Assembly (NCBI GenBank): GCA_025175895.1
Contig: CM045990.1
Span: 42,156,658 to 42,220,657, forward strand
DNA: 64,000 bases
Origin: Wurfbainia villosa
Lineage: Eukaryota; Streptophyta; Magnoliopsida; Zingiberales; Zingiberaceae
Direction: 5' to 3'
The translations under genes were made by a program, and so were the position numbers. Shown here one piece after another: positions 48,027 to 61,152 of the stretch; the stretch's first letter is position 1, and each line of letters opens with the position of its first letter. The notes beneath the pieces were generated by a model, which had not been told where the DNA came from, did not search any database, and saw only the letters and a list, made by a program, of their open reading frames with translations.

Positions 48027-49032
48027 AAGCTTCAGACCAAGTAAATTCCATCACCTTCCTGGTCCAACCAATCAACGATGTAGTACCACTAGAGCATCCT
48101 ATCCATATATATGGTAATAATTAAACCAATACCAAGAAAAACCACCATCTATGGTGGCCAAATGTGCAACTCCAACTACCACCATCAACAGTGGCAAGTT
48201 ACGCAACTCCAACAACCATAACTGATCTAATCGTGTCCAGAATACACGACTTCCCAAATCCCTGGATGACTAAGTCGTCAATAAGTCTAATAAGATAATC
48301 AAAAGCTCAAACAATTCATACCAAGTATGAAATTGTCATCACTACACACCTGCATTCTCTTTACTCTAGGTTAATAATATACCAAACATCACAATGACAA
48401 TGATAATTGTATGACACCATGTCACTACAATATCACCGATCATAGATCAATCCTATAGTGATCTATCCACAATGAAGGATATTCATTTCCTTCCACAACT
48501 ACGATTCTATCATCGTTAATCGATGCATAACCTCAAAGGTCCCTCTCTCTTTAACAAAGAGGGATCTTCTCTGGAAGAAACATCGACAGATAAATATCCC
48601 ATCCCACACGTCCTATAATAAGGTAAAACGATCTTTCATCGTCTTGACCAGTGTAATTATACACGCCTAATCCATAACCAAATCACTATTAGTAGGGACT
48701 GATATTCTCTGAGGGTTTACTCCTTGTCCTCCTAATGGGTGGCTAGCGGGTCTAACCCTAGCCTCCTAATTCAACATCAGTCGACACCTCTAAAGAGTCC
48801 GTACTTCTGAAATCATCGTTAGGTTCTGTAAGGTCACTACGTCCTCGATCTCGTCCCCGACCATGAGTAGGGGCAATTTAACTAAGTCAATACTTTTCCT
48901 AACCACTAAAGTACAGTACTTTTCCCATAGCTCAGAGATATCCTTAAGTTTGCTTGTTCCCAAAACCCGAGAAGTCCCAAAAATCCAAGGAAAAGAAAAT
49001 CCTCGAAACACAAAACCTACAAACCAATAAAA
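48027..49032 (-). pseudogene. gypsy RT/gag remnants and leader
   Basis: 48027-48700 is colinear with the other decayed copy (for example 48530-48610 with 8450-8570) and has no readable protein. At about 48850-48740 the minus strand reads an Arg/Gly-rich opening (GRGRDRGRSDLTEPNDD), like the start of some gypsy Gags. Gag therefore directly abuts late pol and the middle of the element is deleted. 48900-49032 is leader. Confidence 0.45.
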
Positions 49033-51342
49033 TTGTCACGTCCTGGGGGCATAGCCGTCATCCAAATGACAAAGGAGCCCCTTAGTGACAATATTCCGAA
49101 ATCCATGGACCAGATCTGGTAAAAACTCCGAAATAATTATAGAAATACTAATATTTTATTAACTGCATGCATGCACGACTAAACATATATCACTTAGTTT
49201 TGTGACACCAAATCAAATTGTGACCAAAAATCCAAAGTGCATAATCAAAATGCAACACCGATAAAGTAAACAAAGCGGCATCCCGACGATGCAGGGAGAC
49301 AAGCACGACAAAGAACTCTTTGAGTGACACCAAGGTAGGTCAACAAGACACGTCCTTCATCAGTTAATCTAAAGGATAAGTGAGGAGAGGGTGAGTATAA
49401 CCACTATGTGGATGTATAGACAATAGTGCATAATCATAATGCACATAATGGAAGTCATAGGGAACAAACTAAAGTAACCCAATCCTCAGAGTACCAATAT
49501 CAGTCTACTACCATCCTGGTCAGCGGTATAACAAATATACCCGCAACATACACAACCACTGCAACAAGCAGTGCACATCCGGATACCACGACAAAGCCTT
49601 GTGGCTCTCACACAAAAAGGGAACTATCTATGAGCTACCGCGAACGTAACCCATGTGTCGACAATCAATATACTCAGCACTGTCTACGTGCAACCACATG
49701 CTACCACGAATGAGACTCGTGGGTAAACAAGCAGTATATAAATATTTAGTTATTGACTGCATGCACTAGCATACTACCATTAATAGGTTGCGTGAGCAGT
49801 CGATTATCCTAGGTTGTTAAGCCTAGGGTTATCCAATACATCCAGCATAGAACGTCTATCAAAATCGATAAGGATCAATTGATCTACAATTAAACCCATT
49901 GAGGCGGTCAAACGAGGGTTTCAACACCTCTAAAATGAAATGTTTACCAAAGTCGGTAAAGATCATCGACTAATAAATAAATTCCTCCAGATGGTTAGTC
50001 TAAGGTTCCAACCCTTCTAATATAAACGGTTATCAAGGTCGATAAAAGTCATATGTCCACTAATAATCACGTCGAGACGATTATCATAGGGTTTCGTCCC
50101 AACTAACAGGAAACATCTATCCAGGCCAATAAGGACCACAAATCTACTATCAAGCCCTTCAAGAGGGTTAAGCCTAAATTATATCATTCTACTAGTTCAA
50201 TCATGCATGCCCCAACCCGCTACCACGAACATATTTCGTGGGTACTTAAAATGTAAAGTAGCTATCTAGCTACAGGCGTTATACGAATCCGATTATCACC
50301 AACTCCCATCGAATAACACAAGAATATAACCTTATAGTAGGTCATCTCAACCATGATTGGTAAGCATGATTGACCACAAATATACAAAGCACCTACCTAT
50401 AGAGAGACTCTACTGCAGACTCTCTCTCAACTAGGAATGAGAGATATAGTAAGGATTAATCGCATTCTTACCATATGAACTCTACTAGTACAATCACCAT
50501 ATCACTGAAACAGTAAATGGATAAACATATACCAATATGCACATCCGGGTTATTACACCTAGGGTTCCAACACCTAGGATTCTACTAATGTTGTTTCATT
50601 CCTGAGATCCGCTCCTACAGAATAACCTTATCTAAGTTATTCTATCTCTACTGGTCTTAATCATGGTATCCACTGCAAAAACACATAACCCTATAAACAT
50701 ATAACACACTGTCTAATAAACGACAGCATAGTCATACCAACGGGAATCAATGGCTGAAATTAATTAGGGTATAACTAAAGGGTCATGCCAGAACAAAGTC
50801 CAGGCAATACTAAACTAAAGCATCAGATGCCTATATATACCCTAAACCACGTAAGCAATGTAATCATGTCATCATGCACTAGAATCTAGAGAGTTTCAGG
50901 AACCTCTATGTATACCTTCTACGAATTTATCCATCTTAGTCATATCATTCAACTAGTCCAATCCTAATACTAGTCCAAATAGTAATAGGTAAACATCTAC
51001 CAATAATATCTAATCATTTATCTCACAATGATAACTAGCTACTTATAGCAATAATAGCAATTTATAACCATATGCCTACCATAAACCAACAACCTAAAAA
51101 TCTAATTGTCCAACAGATATCAGGTTAAAACAATACTAGATAAAACATGATACTACCTAAGTAAACCGCATAATCAATATAACCAATATAAATATGCACT
51201 AAATCTAGAAAATTTTCTAGAATTTATTTACCTGTTAGCCGTCTGGAGATGTCCTGTCGCTGCCAAATCCCCCATATTGACCTTGTCAATAATACCTCGA
51301 ATTTTCGAAACATAAAAATCGTCGAAAATCTGTACCAATCCA
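49033..51342 (-). mobile_element. Probable nested solo gypsy LTR
   Basis: On the plus strand it runs from TGTCACGTCCTGG to GTACCAATCCA. The flanks are AAAAT at 49028-49032 and 51343-51347, compatible with a 5 bp TSD, although the A-rich context makes this weak. The TGTCACG terminus is shared with the surrounding element, but the rest is a different LTR. Removing it joins leader sequence to leader sequence between the primer-binding site and gag. It is 2310 bp long. No coding is seen. Confidence 0.5.
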
Positions 51343-51415
51343 AAAATACCCCAGTTAACCTGCCAAACTAGGCGAACTCCTAAAATCTAAAGACCCTAAG
51401 GAACTCAGAACCTAC

Positions 51416-51427
51416 GCTCTGATACCA
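51416..51427 (-). other. Primer-binding site (initiator tRNA-Met)
   Basis: The minus strand reads TGGTATCAGAGC, seven bases inside the 5' LTR border, and confirms the element's orientation. Confidence 0.88.
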
Positions 51428-51434
51428 AATAAAT

Positions 51435-54338
51435 TGTCACGCCCCGAGGGAGTCCCCGCGCATTTAAAAATCCGACAAAGATCTCGCACGGTGACAATAC
51501 CAATTTTTATACAAGACCTACACGACCACTATACATCGGTCAACACGACCGGAATCCAATCAACACACGCAGATAATAATTAGGCCTCAGGCCATCAATC
51601 AAAGTAAACAAAAGTCTACACTAACTAGACTTACCCCTTCTTCCATCTGAGCAGGAACATACAACCAAAACGAACCGATTATAAGTCCGCAAAGACATAA
51701 CAAATATAACCAAAACATCCACCGGTATACAATCCAAACATAAAACCTAAACATATCCTCTAATAAAATCCCAATCCATAAAACTAATAACCAAAAACCA
51801 TAAGACCAATAAAACCTATCCACTTCGACGAGGGGGATTGGCAATTGGACTCTCCTAACAGCTTCATCCTGAAATAAATATAAAACCACGGGGTAAGTTC
51901 AAAGAACTTAGCGGATAATAGTCGATATGCAAAGTAAGGTATAGCTAACAATAAAAATCATGCCAGTACAGTTTCTAATATAGGGTAAGCAAGAAAGAAA
52001 TGCAAAAGGGATTGTACTCACCTGAATCTCCTACCCTGACATAGGAGTATGTGCCCTACTATAAGAGATAAAATCATCACCATATACGAATATGAATCCT
52101 GTATGCATGTCAATCATATGCAACATCCAAGGCATCAATAAAAATGCAGCAAACACAATACAAATGCGATCCATGCAAAAATATGCATGCTGTGCAAATG
52201 ACATGGTCACCCCTGATGCCAGTCAGCCGCCTCACATGCGATGGTGAAGCCGAGTGGGTAGGGCTATGACAACTGTGCACTCTGCCATCACTGCTCCTGA
52301 GTGACTGAGTGGACAGGATGCTGTCAGAGTATACATATCCTCCTGCCCCAAACAGAGTGGGGGAGCTAAGCTCTCATCTCCCGGTGTCATAGACCAGAGG
52401 AGGGATCCCTGCCTGCTACCACGCTGCCTCATCGCTACCCATGAGCGGACCAGCAGAGCCTGACAGAGCAACTGCACACACCCTCCTAATGTACCACTAA
52501 CCCATGAGTGGCAGTGTGTGCAAGCCATGTAACTGGCTGCGGGCTCAACAATAATGGAACCCCGTCCAGCCAGCATGCAATCATGCAAGATGGTGCATGA
52601 TACTAAAGCATGTAAATCCTACTCAAAATACCTATCCGAATAATATGTACAATCAATATGTACATATCCATAATCCAAGTAACTATGATCCAAATAAACA
52701 TGGAAGACAAAAATCATATCCTATCCAATGCATGTATCAATAGGCACAAAAACATACTAGGCATATAAACATGAATATTATTGCAAGCTATCCTAACTAG
52801 CATATCAACAATGACTATATCTAAGAGATAAGTCAAAATACCCGCCTTATTAAAAATGTCTGCAAGAATGAAATCGTCACGACCGGGGACCTGCCTCGTG
52901 ACCGAAATCTGCATAAAACATAACTATTATTAATCACAAAAATGCAATCCACTGACAAATCGAATAATCGATTTCGTTCATAACCCAATTAACCCAAATC
53001 AACTTCCAGTTTCACTAATTCATCTAACCCTTTCACAACCCTCACAACTCCCAATTACACCAATTTAAGGATCTAATCACCCTAATTGAAATCTCATCAC
53101 AACCCAAAAATAGATCCACCCCCAAATCGAGCCTAAATCTCGATTAGCTTTAGATCTAACATCATAATCATAACAAACATTAGACCAACTATATAATAGT
53201 GTACATCCATAATGTATCTATATCTAAGCTTACCGAACAATAAACTCACAACCGACCAAATTATCCATCCACATCACAGCCTACTGACACTCCTTCCTCA
53301 CCGCCAGCACCTACGCACAACCCCCTTTTTAGACCCAAAATCGAACCTATACCATACAACTAAACTCTATCCAGCCTACATCTTCACAACCTACTCAACA
53401 CTTGTTCACAGTCGACCTTGCACGACCAAACCTCCAACACCAGCCATACAACACCCACCATTTCCTCACGACAGCAATCGATCTACAAAAACACAATGAA
53501 CAGAAAGCAAACACAATGAATCAAAGCTTATACCAGCAATAGGAGCTGCGCTGGAAATCCTGCTGCTCTAGTTCACTGGCTCCAGCGACGATCTGTAGAA
53601 AACCCGACTAGGCAGCGCAATCCACAGTACCGACAGAAAACCCCTTGTTCCGGCAGAACTCGTGGCTCCCAAATAGATCAGGGTGTAGGACGTCGTTGAT
53701 GCAAACTCTCCTGCCACTTCACACTCTCTGCTGTCGTTCGTCCACAGGGATCGTCGAGACGATCCGGTCGCCGCTGTTTGCCGCGAGGAGAGGGAGAGAG
53801 CGACGAGGTTGCTCGGTGAGGAGGGGAAATTGCGGTGAGGGTTGCGACGATGACGCTGAAAGGGGAAAAACGGGGCGATGGTAGCAGGCGCGCACGCGGG
53901 GAGAAGACGGCGGCAGCCTGATCGCGGTGGCGGCGGTGACTAAGGCATGCGATGCGTGCGCGGGGAAGGCCGGCGCGGAGGGAGGCGGCGCCACGCGAGA
54001 AGGGAGGGCATCTGCGGAGAGATCGCGAAAGAGAACGAAGGATAGAAGGGTTCGACGAGAAGAAGATGTCGGGTGCGGCGCGTGAGAAAAATAAAAACCA
54101 AGGTCGATGAAGGAATTGGTTAATTAAAAACCAGTTGGATTAATTAACCCTATCCCTAGATTAGGTTTTCATTAATCCAAAACCTTTTTTATTTTATCCC
54201 CTTAAATATCTCTTACAGGCTCCGTTTAAATCCAGAAAAATTCCGAAAAAATTCCTAAAATTCCCGAAAAATTTCCAGGATAATTTCTCAAAATTTTTGG
54301 CCATAAAATTTAATATTTAAATTTTGCCGTATTTAACA
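51435..54338 (-). mobile_element. 5' LTR of Ty3/gypsy element
   Basis: On the plus strand it runs from TGTCACGCCCCGAG to CCGTATTTAACA, 2904 bp, and pairs with 43669-46529. The GC-rich island lies at 53740-54090. The outer flank CCCCA does not match TCCTA on the other side. Confidence 0.88.
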
Positions 54339-54594
54339 CCCCAAGTTATGAGGTAGCGGTAGGGCGTCCATACAGATAATTAAAAATTCTTGGGTCCATC
54401 TCTACCTATGATGTATTTTTTTTTTTTTGCTAATGTGATGGTTCTATTTTTTTTATAATAAAGAAATCTAATTATTAACATGTCAATAAATGTGACAATA
54501 TCATCTAAGCTAGGTTTTGTCCAACTGAGCTGTAATTTGCCATGCGACTTTAGAGGCATTGCCAAGCAATATGCTACTTCACTAATCATGCCTA
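54339..54594. other. Unassigned spacer
   Basis: This stretch contains a T-run near 54417 and nothing else recognisable. The minus-strand ORF 54380-54598 has no family motif. Confidence 0.35.
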
Positions 54595-54610
54595 GCAAGG
54601 GCGGAGCCAG
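54595..54610 (+). repeat. Possible hAT terminal sequence
   Basis: CAAGGGCGGAGCCAGG resembles the 'ggggcggagccag' ends of many plant hAT elements. It lies upstream of the hAT transposase pseudogene on the same strand. The matching inverted end was not found downstream. Confidence 0.4.
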
Positions 54611-55860
54611 GTAACAAGTTACCCGAGTTATAGTCCGGGTTTTTTTTTTTTCATTTCTAATTAAAATTTTATTTTCATCCCGAGCTCAATTTTTTTTAAG
54701 TATACCTTGGGTATTCAAATTGACAGACGAAGAGAAGAAAACTATAAAAATAAAAAATAAAATCCATAACTCCTCTTTTTCTCACATCCGATTCTTCATC
54801 CACACGATTTTTCTTCCTCAATCTCATGTGTTCGATTTCTTCTTCCTCTTCACCTACCGGATTTCTTTTTGCTCTTCATGATTTCACTTGTTGACTCCTG
54901 CTATTACTATTGGGACCAATCGATGCCTAAGATGAAATGATTGATCCCTCTTTTTCTCTTTTGGCTTCTATGACTATTCCACTTCACAATTACTTTCTCG
55001 ATTATTACACGAGTTTTCTCTTTTGTGAATCATGCATGTTGTAAGCAATTACAGTCGCTATGACTGTTGATATAGGCATCTTCTTTTATTTGATGATAGA
55101 TAAACTGTTTTAAAAAATTAAAACTATTATTGTGTTTAATATGACAACAAATTAAAGTTAAGAAACAAATATTTCATAAATTTCATATTACAGTAACATG
55201 AATTGTAATTGCTTTGTTTATCACTCTTTTTTTCTTCGACGATTGATCCATAATTTCTATTGCTCTACAACTATTGTAAGTATAAGTGACTGCTATCTCC
55301 ATTTTAATCTTTAATTAAAATACGTGTGATTTTGCCTTAATACTAAAATTTGCTATGAATTGGATTCTTTCCTTTTTTTTATCACATTGAATTGAAATAC
55401 ATATCTACCAAATACAATATTCGCCTAATTATCTGATTAAATATAGCCTAACCCAAATCTTTAATATATTGTTGGAGTTAATTGAAGATTTTTTATTAGA
55501 TGTATTGCCAAATTTTAATTTTTAATACGTGATTATGCTTTGTATAAAAAGGATAATATATTTCTGATTGTTTTTTACTAATATTAATCTGGTGTAGAAT
55601 TTAAATTAAACTAGTCGATTTCTTAATTATTTTCTACTACTCTAAAATGTGACTAATTTAAATTGGTCTTATGTGGAATATTGAAGAACACAATTATAAA
55701 TATTTTTAGTACTTTATTAATTCAATAAATAACGTTGAATGTTTAGTTACTACTGTGCTAAGTTGAGATTTATATTAGAAACTGTATTAGAAATCGTTCT
55801 TTAAAATTTTTAAGATTCTAAGTAGACCATGTCAAAATTTATTTGTGTTAGGTTATTTTA
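54611..55860 (+). mobile_element. AT-rich 5' non-coding part of hAT element
   Basis: About 1.2 kb of AT-rich sequence lies between the possible terminal sequence and the transposase, probably 5' UTR/intron of the element. No ORF is supported. Confidence 0.35.
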
Positions 55861-58183
55861 ATGTCAAATCAAGAGAGAAAAAGAGGGAAAAATCTCAAAG
55901 AGTTGAATTTGATGAAACTTCACTTAAATGAGATCCTGAATTGTGTATTTCAATGTGGCGACATCCTATTAATTATCATGATAAAATTAGACAAGCTTAT
56001 ATCAAAATAAGACCATATCAATCTAAATTGTGGAGTACCCATGGTCTGAATCAGGAAAGCAATATTGTTAATTTCAATATGCATGGTTTAAAAAATGTTC
56101 ATGGTTAGAGATTCTCCTTCAAAGGATGCAACATTTTATTTTTTGTACTATCTTTTTGATTTAAGTGAATCACAACATTCAACATTTATAGTTGAAGGGT
56201 TTAAAAGTTGAAAATGCATTAATGATGGATCCAACGACTGTACCTTTTTATCTCACATGGGAAATTCTAACTCGGTGCATAATAAATCTGCAAAATTTAT
56301 TGTTGATATGGTGAATGTAACTTGACATATAGATAAAGTTATGAATCGAGAATTTTTTGAATAGATTCAAAAGAATTGATTAAGGCTTGCAACAACCATT
56401 GAGAGTGTCTGTTGGCTTAGTTTGCAAGCATGTGTCTTGAGAGGTCATGATGAATCTTTAGATTCCTAAGATCATGGTAATTTCATTGGAATGCTAAAAC
56501 TTTTGAGAAAGTAGAATGCTAGTATTGACAATGTTATCTTAGAGAAAGCTCTGGGAAATGCAAAGTAGACCTCACCAGCAGTTAAAAAAGAAATCTTGCA
56601 TATTATTGGTAACAGAGTCAAAAATAAAATCAATGATGAAATTGAAGATTATAAGTTTTATATTTTGGTGGATGAAGCAAAGGATGTATCTAACAAAGAA
56701 TATATTACTATGATTTTGAGATTTGTTGAAGTCTATGGTTTTTTGTGGAAGCGTTTTTTTTTTTCAAATTGTGAATGTTCATGACACTACAACTGCAACA
56801 CTTAAGAAAGAAATATGTGATGTTCTCACTAGATATAATCTAGAAATTCATAATATATGAGGTCAAGGGTATGATGGTGCTAGCAACATGTGTGGTGTTT
56901 TTAATGGATTGCATGTAAGTTTTATTTCTTAAAGATTGCCCCTAGACATATTATGTGCATTGCTTTGCCCACCGACTACAGCTAGTATTAGTTGTAGTTT
57001 TTGAAAAGGAGATCTCTATATGACTTTTCTTTTCGAATATAATGACTATTGTTAATCTTGTTACATCTTTTTTCCAAACGCAATATCGAATTACAATATG
57101 CTCAAGTTAATGAAATTGCAATGTTTTATTGTTGCTGGTGAACGTGAGACTGGGTGAGGAGCTAATTAGATTGATACTTTGCATTGAGCAGGAACTAATC
57201 TGAGCTCCCAATTTGATTCTATTTGTGCTTTAATAGATATGTATGATATAATTATTAATGTGCTTGAAAGTATTATCACTGATGGTTCCTCTACTTCGAT
57301 GCATGGGGAAGTTGGTGTTTCCTTAATAGTGATGAAGTATTTTGATTTCATTTTTATTTTTCATTTGGTATATAAAATTATGGGGATTGCAGATTTACTT
57401 TGTTGTGCCTTCCAATGAAAATCTCTTGATATCATAAATGCAATGGATTTGGTCTCTACAACTAAATCTCTTCTCTTGACATTGAAAAATAAAGATTTTG
57501 ATATTCTTCTTTCATTGTCAAATCATTTTGCACAAGATTAGATGTCGATATACTAGAGATGAGTGCTCGTTATAAGCATTCTAATTGTTCATGCCAATGA
57601 AAGGATACCATCACAATTGAGCATCACTTTCATTATGATATATTTAATGTTGCAATAGATTTTTAAGTTGAAGAGTTAAACTCTAGATTCAGTAGTGAGA
57701 CAATAGAACTTGTGTTTAGTTATGCTTTAGATCCAAAAGATAATTTTAAATGATCCGACATTAATAAGATTTGTACTCTCACTGAGAAATATTATCCCGA
57801 GGACTTTATTGAATAGGAAATGCATCATTTGAAGTATCAACTACAACATTATGAACTCGTTATAATTTATCATGAAAATTTTCAAAAAATATCCACTATC
57901 TCAGAATTGTGCTGAGGATTATTTGAAAAAAAATACACTATTATAATTTGATCGATAAGTTGATCTGTCTAATTTTAACTTTGCATTTTTCTACGACAAC
58001 TACAGATCATGCATTTTCGAGCATGAAGCATGTTAAAACAATACTTCATAATAGAATGGGAGAGGATTTTCTAATAGATTCTATGATTATTTACATTAAA
58101 AAGAGTTTGCTTTAAGTATTGATTCAGATTCTATAATTGATGAATATTATACTTTGAAGAATCGTAAATCACAACTTCAATAG
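55861..58183 (+). pseudogene. hAT transposase, TTF zinc finger / ZMYM1-like, decayed
   Basis: The reading follows the plant 'TTF-type zinc finger protein with HAT dimerisation domain' family across several frames. An N-terminal piece (about 55930-56040) has 'HPINYHDKIRQAYIKIRPYQ', and a zinc-finger region near 56140 reads 'DATFYFLYYLFD' with its cysteines lost. DUF4371-like pieces have 'LRGHDESLDS' (about 56435) and 'NRVKNKINDEIEDYKFYILVDEAKDVS' (about 56610-56690). A catalytic-core stretch carries 'GQGYDGASNMCG' homologues near 56860, and a HAT dimerisation tail reads 'TILHNRMGEDFLIDSMIIYI' (about 58040-58100). Frameshifts and more than ten stops make it non-functional; the longest open piece is 62 codons (56596-56784). 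Confidence 0.85.
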
Positions 58184-58609
58184 GATGTGTATGTATATAT
58201 AGATCATTTTTATACTACCTTGATTCTTTTCTAATAATTTCTAACTATATGCACTGTAGGTGTTAAAATATAATAAGCATTGTAGAGTATGTGACAAGTA
58301 CATTGATGGATTCGATCATCACTACAGGATCGAATATTTCTCCATTTACCACCTTAAATGTTTTGTTCTCTTGTGGTAATATATGATATCTATATTTGTC
58401 TCGTAGTGGATCAATAACTACATAGGAAGAATGAAACTACAAATGGTTCTTCATCCTCATGATGTTTGCTCTTCTTTTAGTAGGCACAAATACTTCCTAC
58501 CATTCAGATAGTTGCAATCATCATAGTGATCGATATTATTTTCTTGAACATAAATAGTATCATATGTATGCATCACTTTAGATGATTTACTAACAATCGG
58601 GAGGATATG
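58184..58609. other. Unassigned AT-rich spacer
   Basis: This 430 bp stretch separates the hAT remnant from the gypsy remnant. It has no ORF with a known motif and no repeat border. Confidence 0.35.
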
Positions 58610-59520
58610 GGCAATAGCAAGGCAGCGGGCTACAACAACCACCCAAATCTAGGCCGGAACTAATGATTGAAGACTTTATTGATACCCAAACAAAGGCCAA
58701 TGCAGAATTCCAGCGCCAACATCAAAGATCTGAAGAGGCAATTAGGGAGTTGAAGGCCTCTATCGATGGACTTACAAACCACACTCAAATGCTGGAAACA
58801 CAAGTGGCTCAAATAGCCTAGATTGTGTCACAAACCATGGATAACTCTCCACCATCAATCGAGAAAAATCGGGTTAAGTAAGAAGGATTATACAGTGATG
58901 GAGTAGGACAGAAAAATAGATTCACTAAGGGATGTGCGGCCATGATTTTGACTTTGCCAAATCAGGCTAAAATTGAAGATAAAATCCCACCCAAGCTAGA
59001 GAACCCTAGTGAATTTGGTATACCCTACATGATTTATAGTGAGAGCTTCGATGAAGCACTGTGTGATCTAGTGTCATCAGTTAGCGTGATGCCCTACACA
59101 TTCTACCTGGAGATGGGACTAAGTGGTATACAACCGACGGACATAGGTATTCGCATGGGGGACGACACGATCAAGGAGCCCATTGGCTTGTTAGAACATA
59201 TACCTATGGTGGTTGAGAATTTTGTCATACCCACAGATCTTATCATACTAGACACAGGACCAAAACCTCAGAATCCCATCATTTTAGGAAGACCCTTTTT
59301 GGCGACTGCAGAGCATGCATAAACGTGAAGGCGCATAAAGTCTCCTTGGAAGTAGATGACGAGATCATCATATTCAACCTATCAGAGTGTAAGGCTCCCT
59401 TCGTAGATGGGTATACCTCGTGTAGGATGACGACCACTTCACCGGAAGATACAATTTTTGAGACGAATGAAGGGAGGTTTACAGAGCCTCCGGAGTCGAG
59501 TTGAAATAATGGAGTATGGT
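58610..59520 (+). pseudogene. Athila-like Ty3/gypsy gag-protease remnant
   Basis: First comes a Gag C-terminal helical part (about 58670-58820, 'RSEEAIRELKASIDGLTNHT' with a heptad-like pattern), broken by stops. The open piece 58942-59322 (126 aa) then covers the aspartic protease: 'VMPYTFYLEMGLSGIQPTDI' and 'IILDTGPKPQNPIILGRPFL' are hallmarks of Athila/Tat-type gypsy proteases. The active site, normally D-L-G-A-S in this family, reads DLVSS, so the catalytic Gly-Ala is lost. The frame changes near 59320 and continues to about 59500. RT and everything beyond are missing. Confidence 0.8.
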
Positions 59521-59756
59521 CGAGCTAAAATACCTTAAACAAAGTGCTTCTTAGGAGGCAACCCAAGCTTAATTTATACTTTTTTTTATTTGCATTCGTT
59601 TGTGTAATTTGAACTTTGATTTATGTCAGTTAGCATTTCTTATGAATAAAATCGGATTAGAAAGAACCTACTAGGTAAAAGAAAAAATCATTTTGAGCCT
59701 ACAATAGGGGTACTGGTGGTCGTGTGGTTTCACACGGCCATACCCCATGAGGAGAG
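59521..59756 (+). mobile_element. Non-coding tail of gypsy remnant
   Basis: A T-rich stretch, then 'cgtgtggtttcacacggcc', an Athila/Tat-like phrase. It ends where the Copia LTR begins; the last five bases GAGAG would be the left target site. Confidence 0.4.
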
Positions 59757-60954
59757 TGTTAGTAATATATGAGAGATGTCCTAAGGCAATCGCCTTATGT
59801 TTGAACCATTTATATGATAAATGAAGATTCACTATTTGAGTATACATATTTTCATGTATTTGATTAGATCTTAAACTCATTTACTGAATATCCACGATAC
59901 GATTCACAACATGAGAGAATTTGTGATTGGATCACAACTAATGAGTATCTCTACATGTGTAATTGTGATGTATCAGAATTATCCCTAGTCGATGAATTGA
60001 TGGATTTGGACACCATCGATTCTGTCGAGACTAGCACGAGGTATACTCTTTGGTGTATCCAAGCAGCTGATTCTCACTGGCTGGAGACATTGTGATGTCC
60101 GGAGTTAATCGTGGATGCTAGTTATGGTAACTAGTTTATTGGAGTGACCAGCCGTAAGACTTCATATGGTTCTCTGCATATATAGATATGTCAATGAAGT
60201 TCTTACTGCAGCTTAAGTGCGATGTTCCTTTGACTTGCGGTATTCAAGTCATCTTGATCATAAAAACTTATGCTTTGACATCTTAAGCAAGCATCTCTAA
60301 GGAGATGTGGACCCGGGATGATTGGGTATAAGTCGAAGTGATCGAAGGTGTTTGAATAACCTATAAAGGATTCACCACTCCTTGCGAGGAGATGTATACC
60401 CATGGCCTCTCGTTGGATTGTTACTAAAGTCTTTGGACAAAGCATTACATGTTTAGAGTAAGGTACTCTTCGATACATGTGCAGTAACTAGAATCCGTAG
60501 GACGAGAAAATGATACTTGGACTAGGTGTGACGTAGTCAACCTAGTGGGGACTGACACTATAGACCATGTCCTGAACCAAGTGGGTATAAGATGAGTGAA
60601 GGGAATGGGGCACGATTCATTTGAGCTGCTGAAGGGTTTCAGAAATAGTTCTGGATCAACCATTGATATTTTCGATTAATTGGGGATCATGATGTACTAC
60701 TAGGTGCCACTCATGATCGTTCTATAATTAATGGTTAATTATAGACGTCCAACATAAACCGAGAACCTATTTGGTCACACGCACAACGAGCATAATCCGA
60801 AGGATTTAAAACGAGCTTGATAATGAGATTCTCTGACCGAGAGAAACTAGGTTTGGTTGGACCAAACAAGGAGCGAGCATGAAATCGTTTCAGTCGATAT
60901 GGAAGCGTGGATGGGCCGTGTCTTATGAAGACATGATGGATGAACCAAATTGGT

Positions 60955-61085
60955 TTGGTTCTAATCCAATGGAGGAGAATAAACCAAAGGGGTTTGGTTT
61001 ATTTAAAACGAATGAACCAAAGTTGGTTCGGTTCGTTTTAATTTAAAATAGGCCAACATGGTTTGGTTTATTTTAACTTAAATTA
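60955..61085. repeat. GGTTTGGTT / AACCAAA repeat cluster in LTR
   Basis: Six or more copies of 'ttggtttggtt'-like words and their complements occur in the U3 just upstream of the TATA box, a possible array of factor-binding or hairpin motifs. Confidence 0.55.
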
Positions 61086-61145
61086 ATGGAGTGGGTTAAC
61101 GGGCTTTTGGTTATGATCTGATAACCATTAAGAGAATTTGTTCTC

Positions 61146-61152
61146 TATAAAA
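61146..61152 (+). promoter_or_regulatory. TATA box of Copia LTR
   Basis: TATAAAA precedes 'tagggcttaaggg', about 1.4 kb into the LTR. Transcription would start near 61180. Confidence 0.5.
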
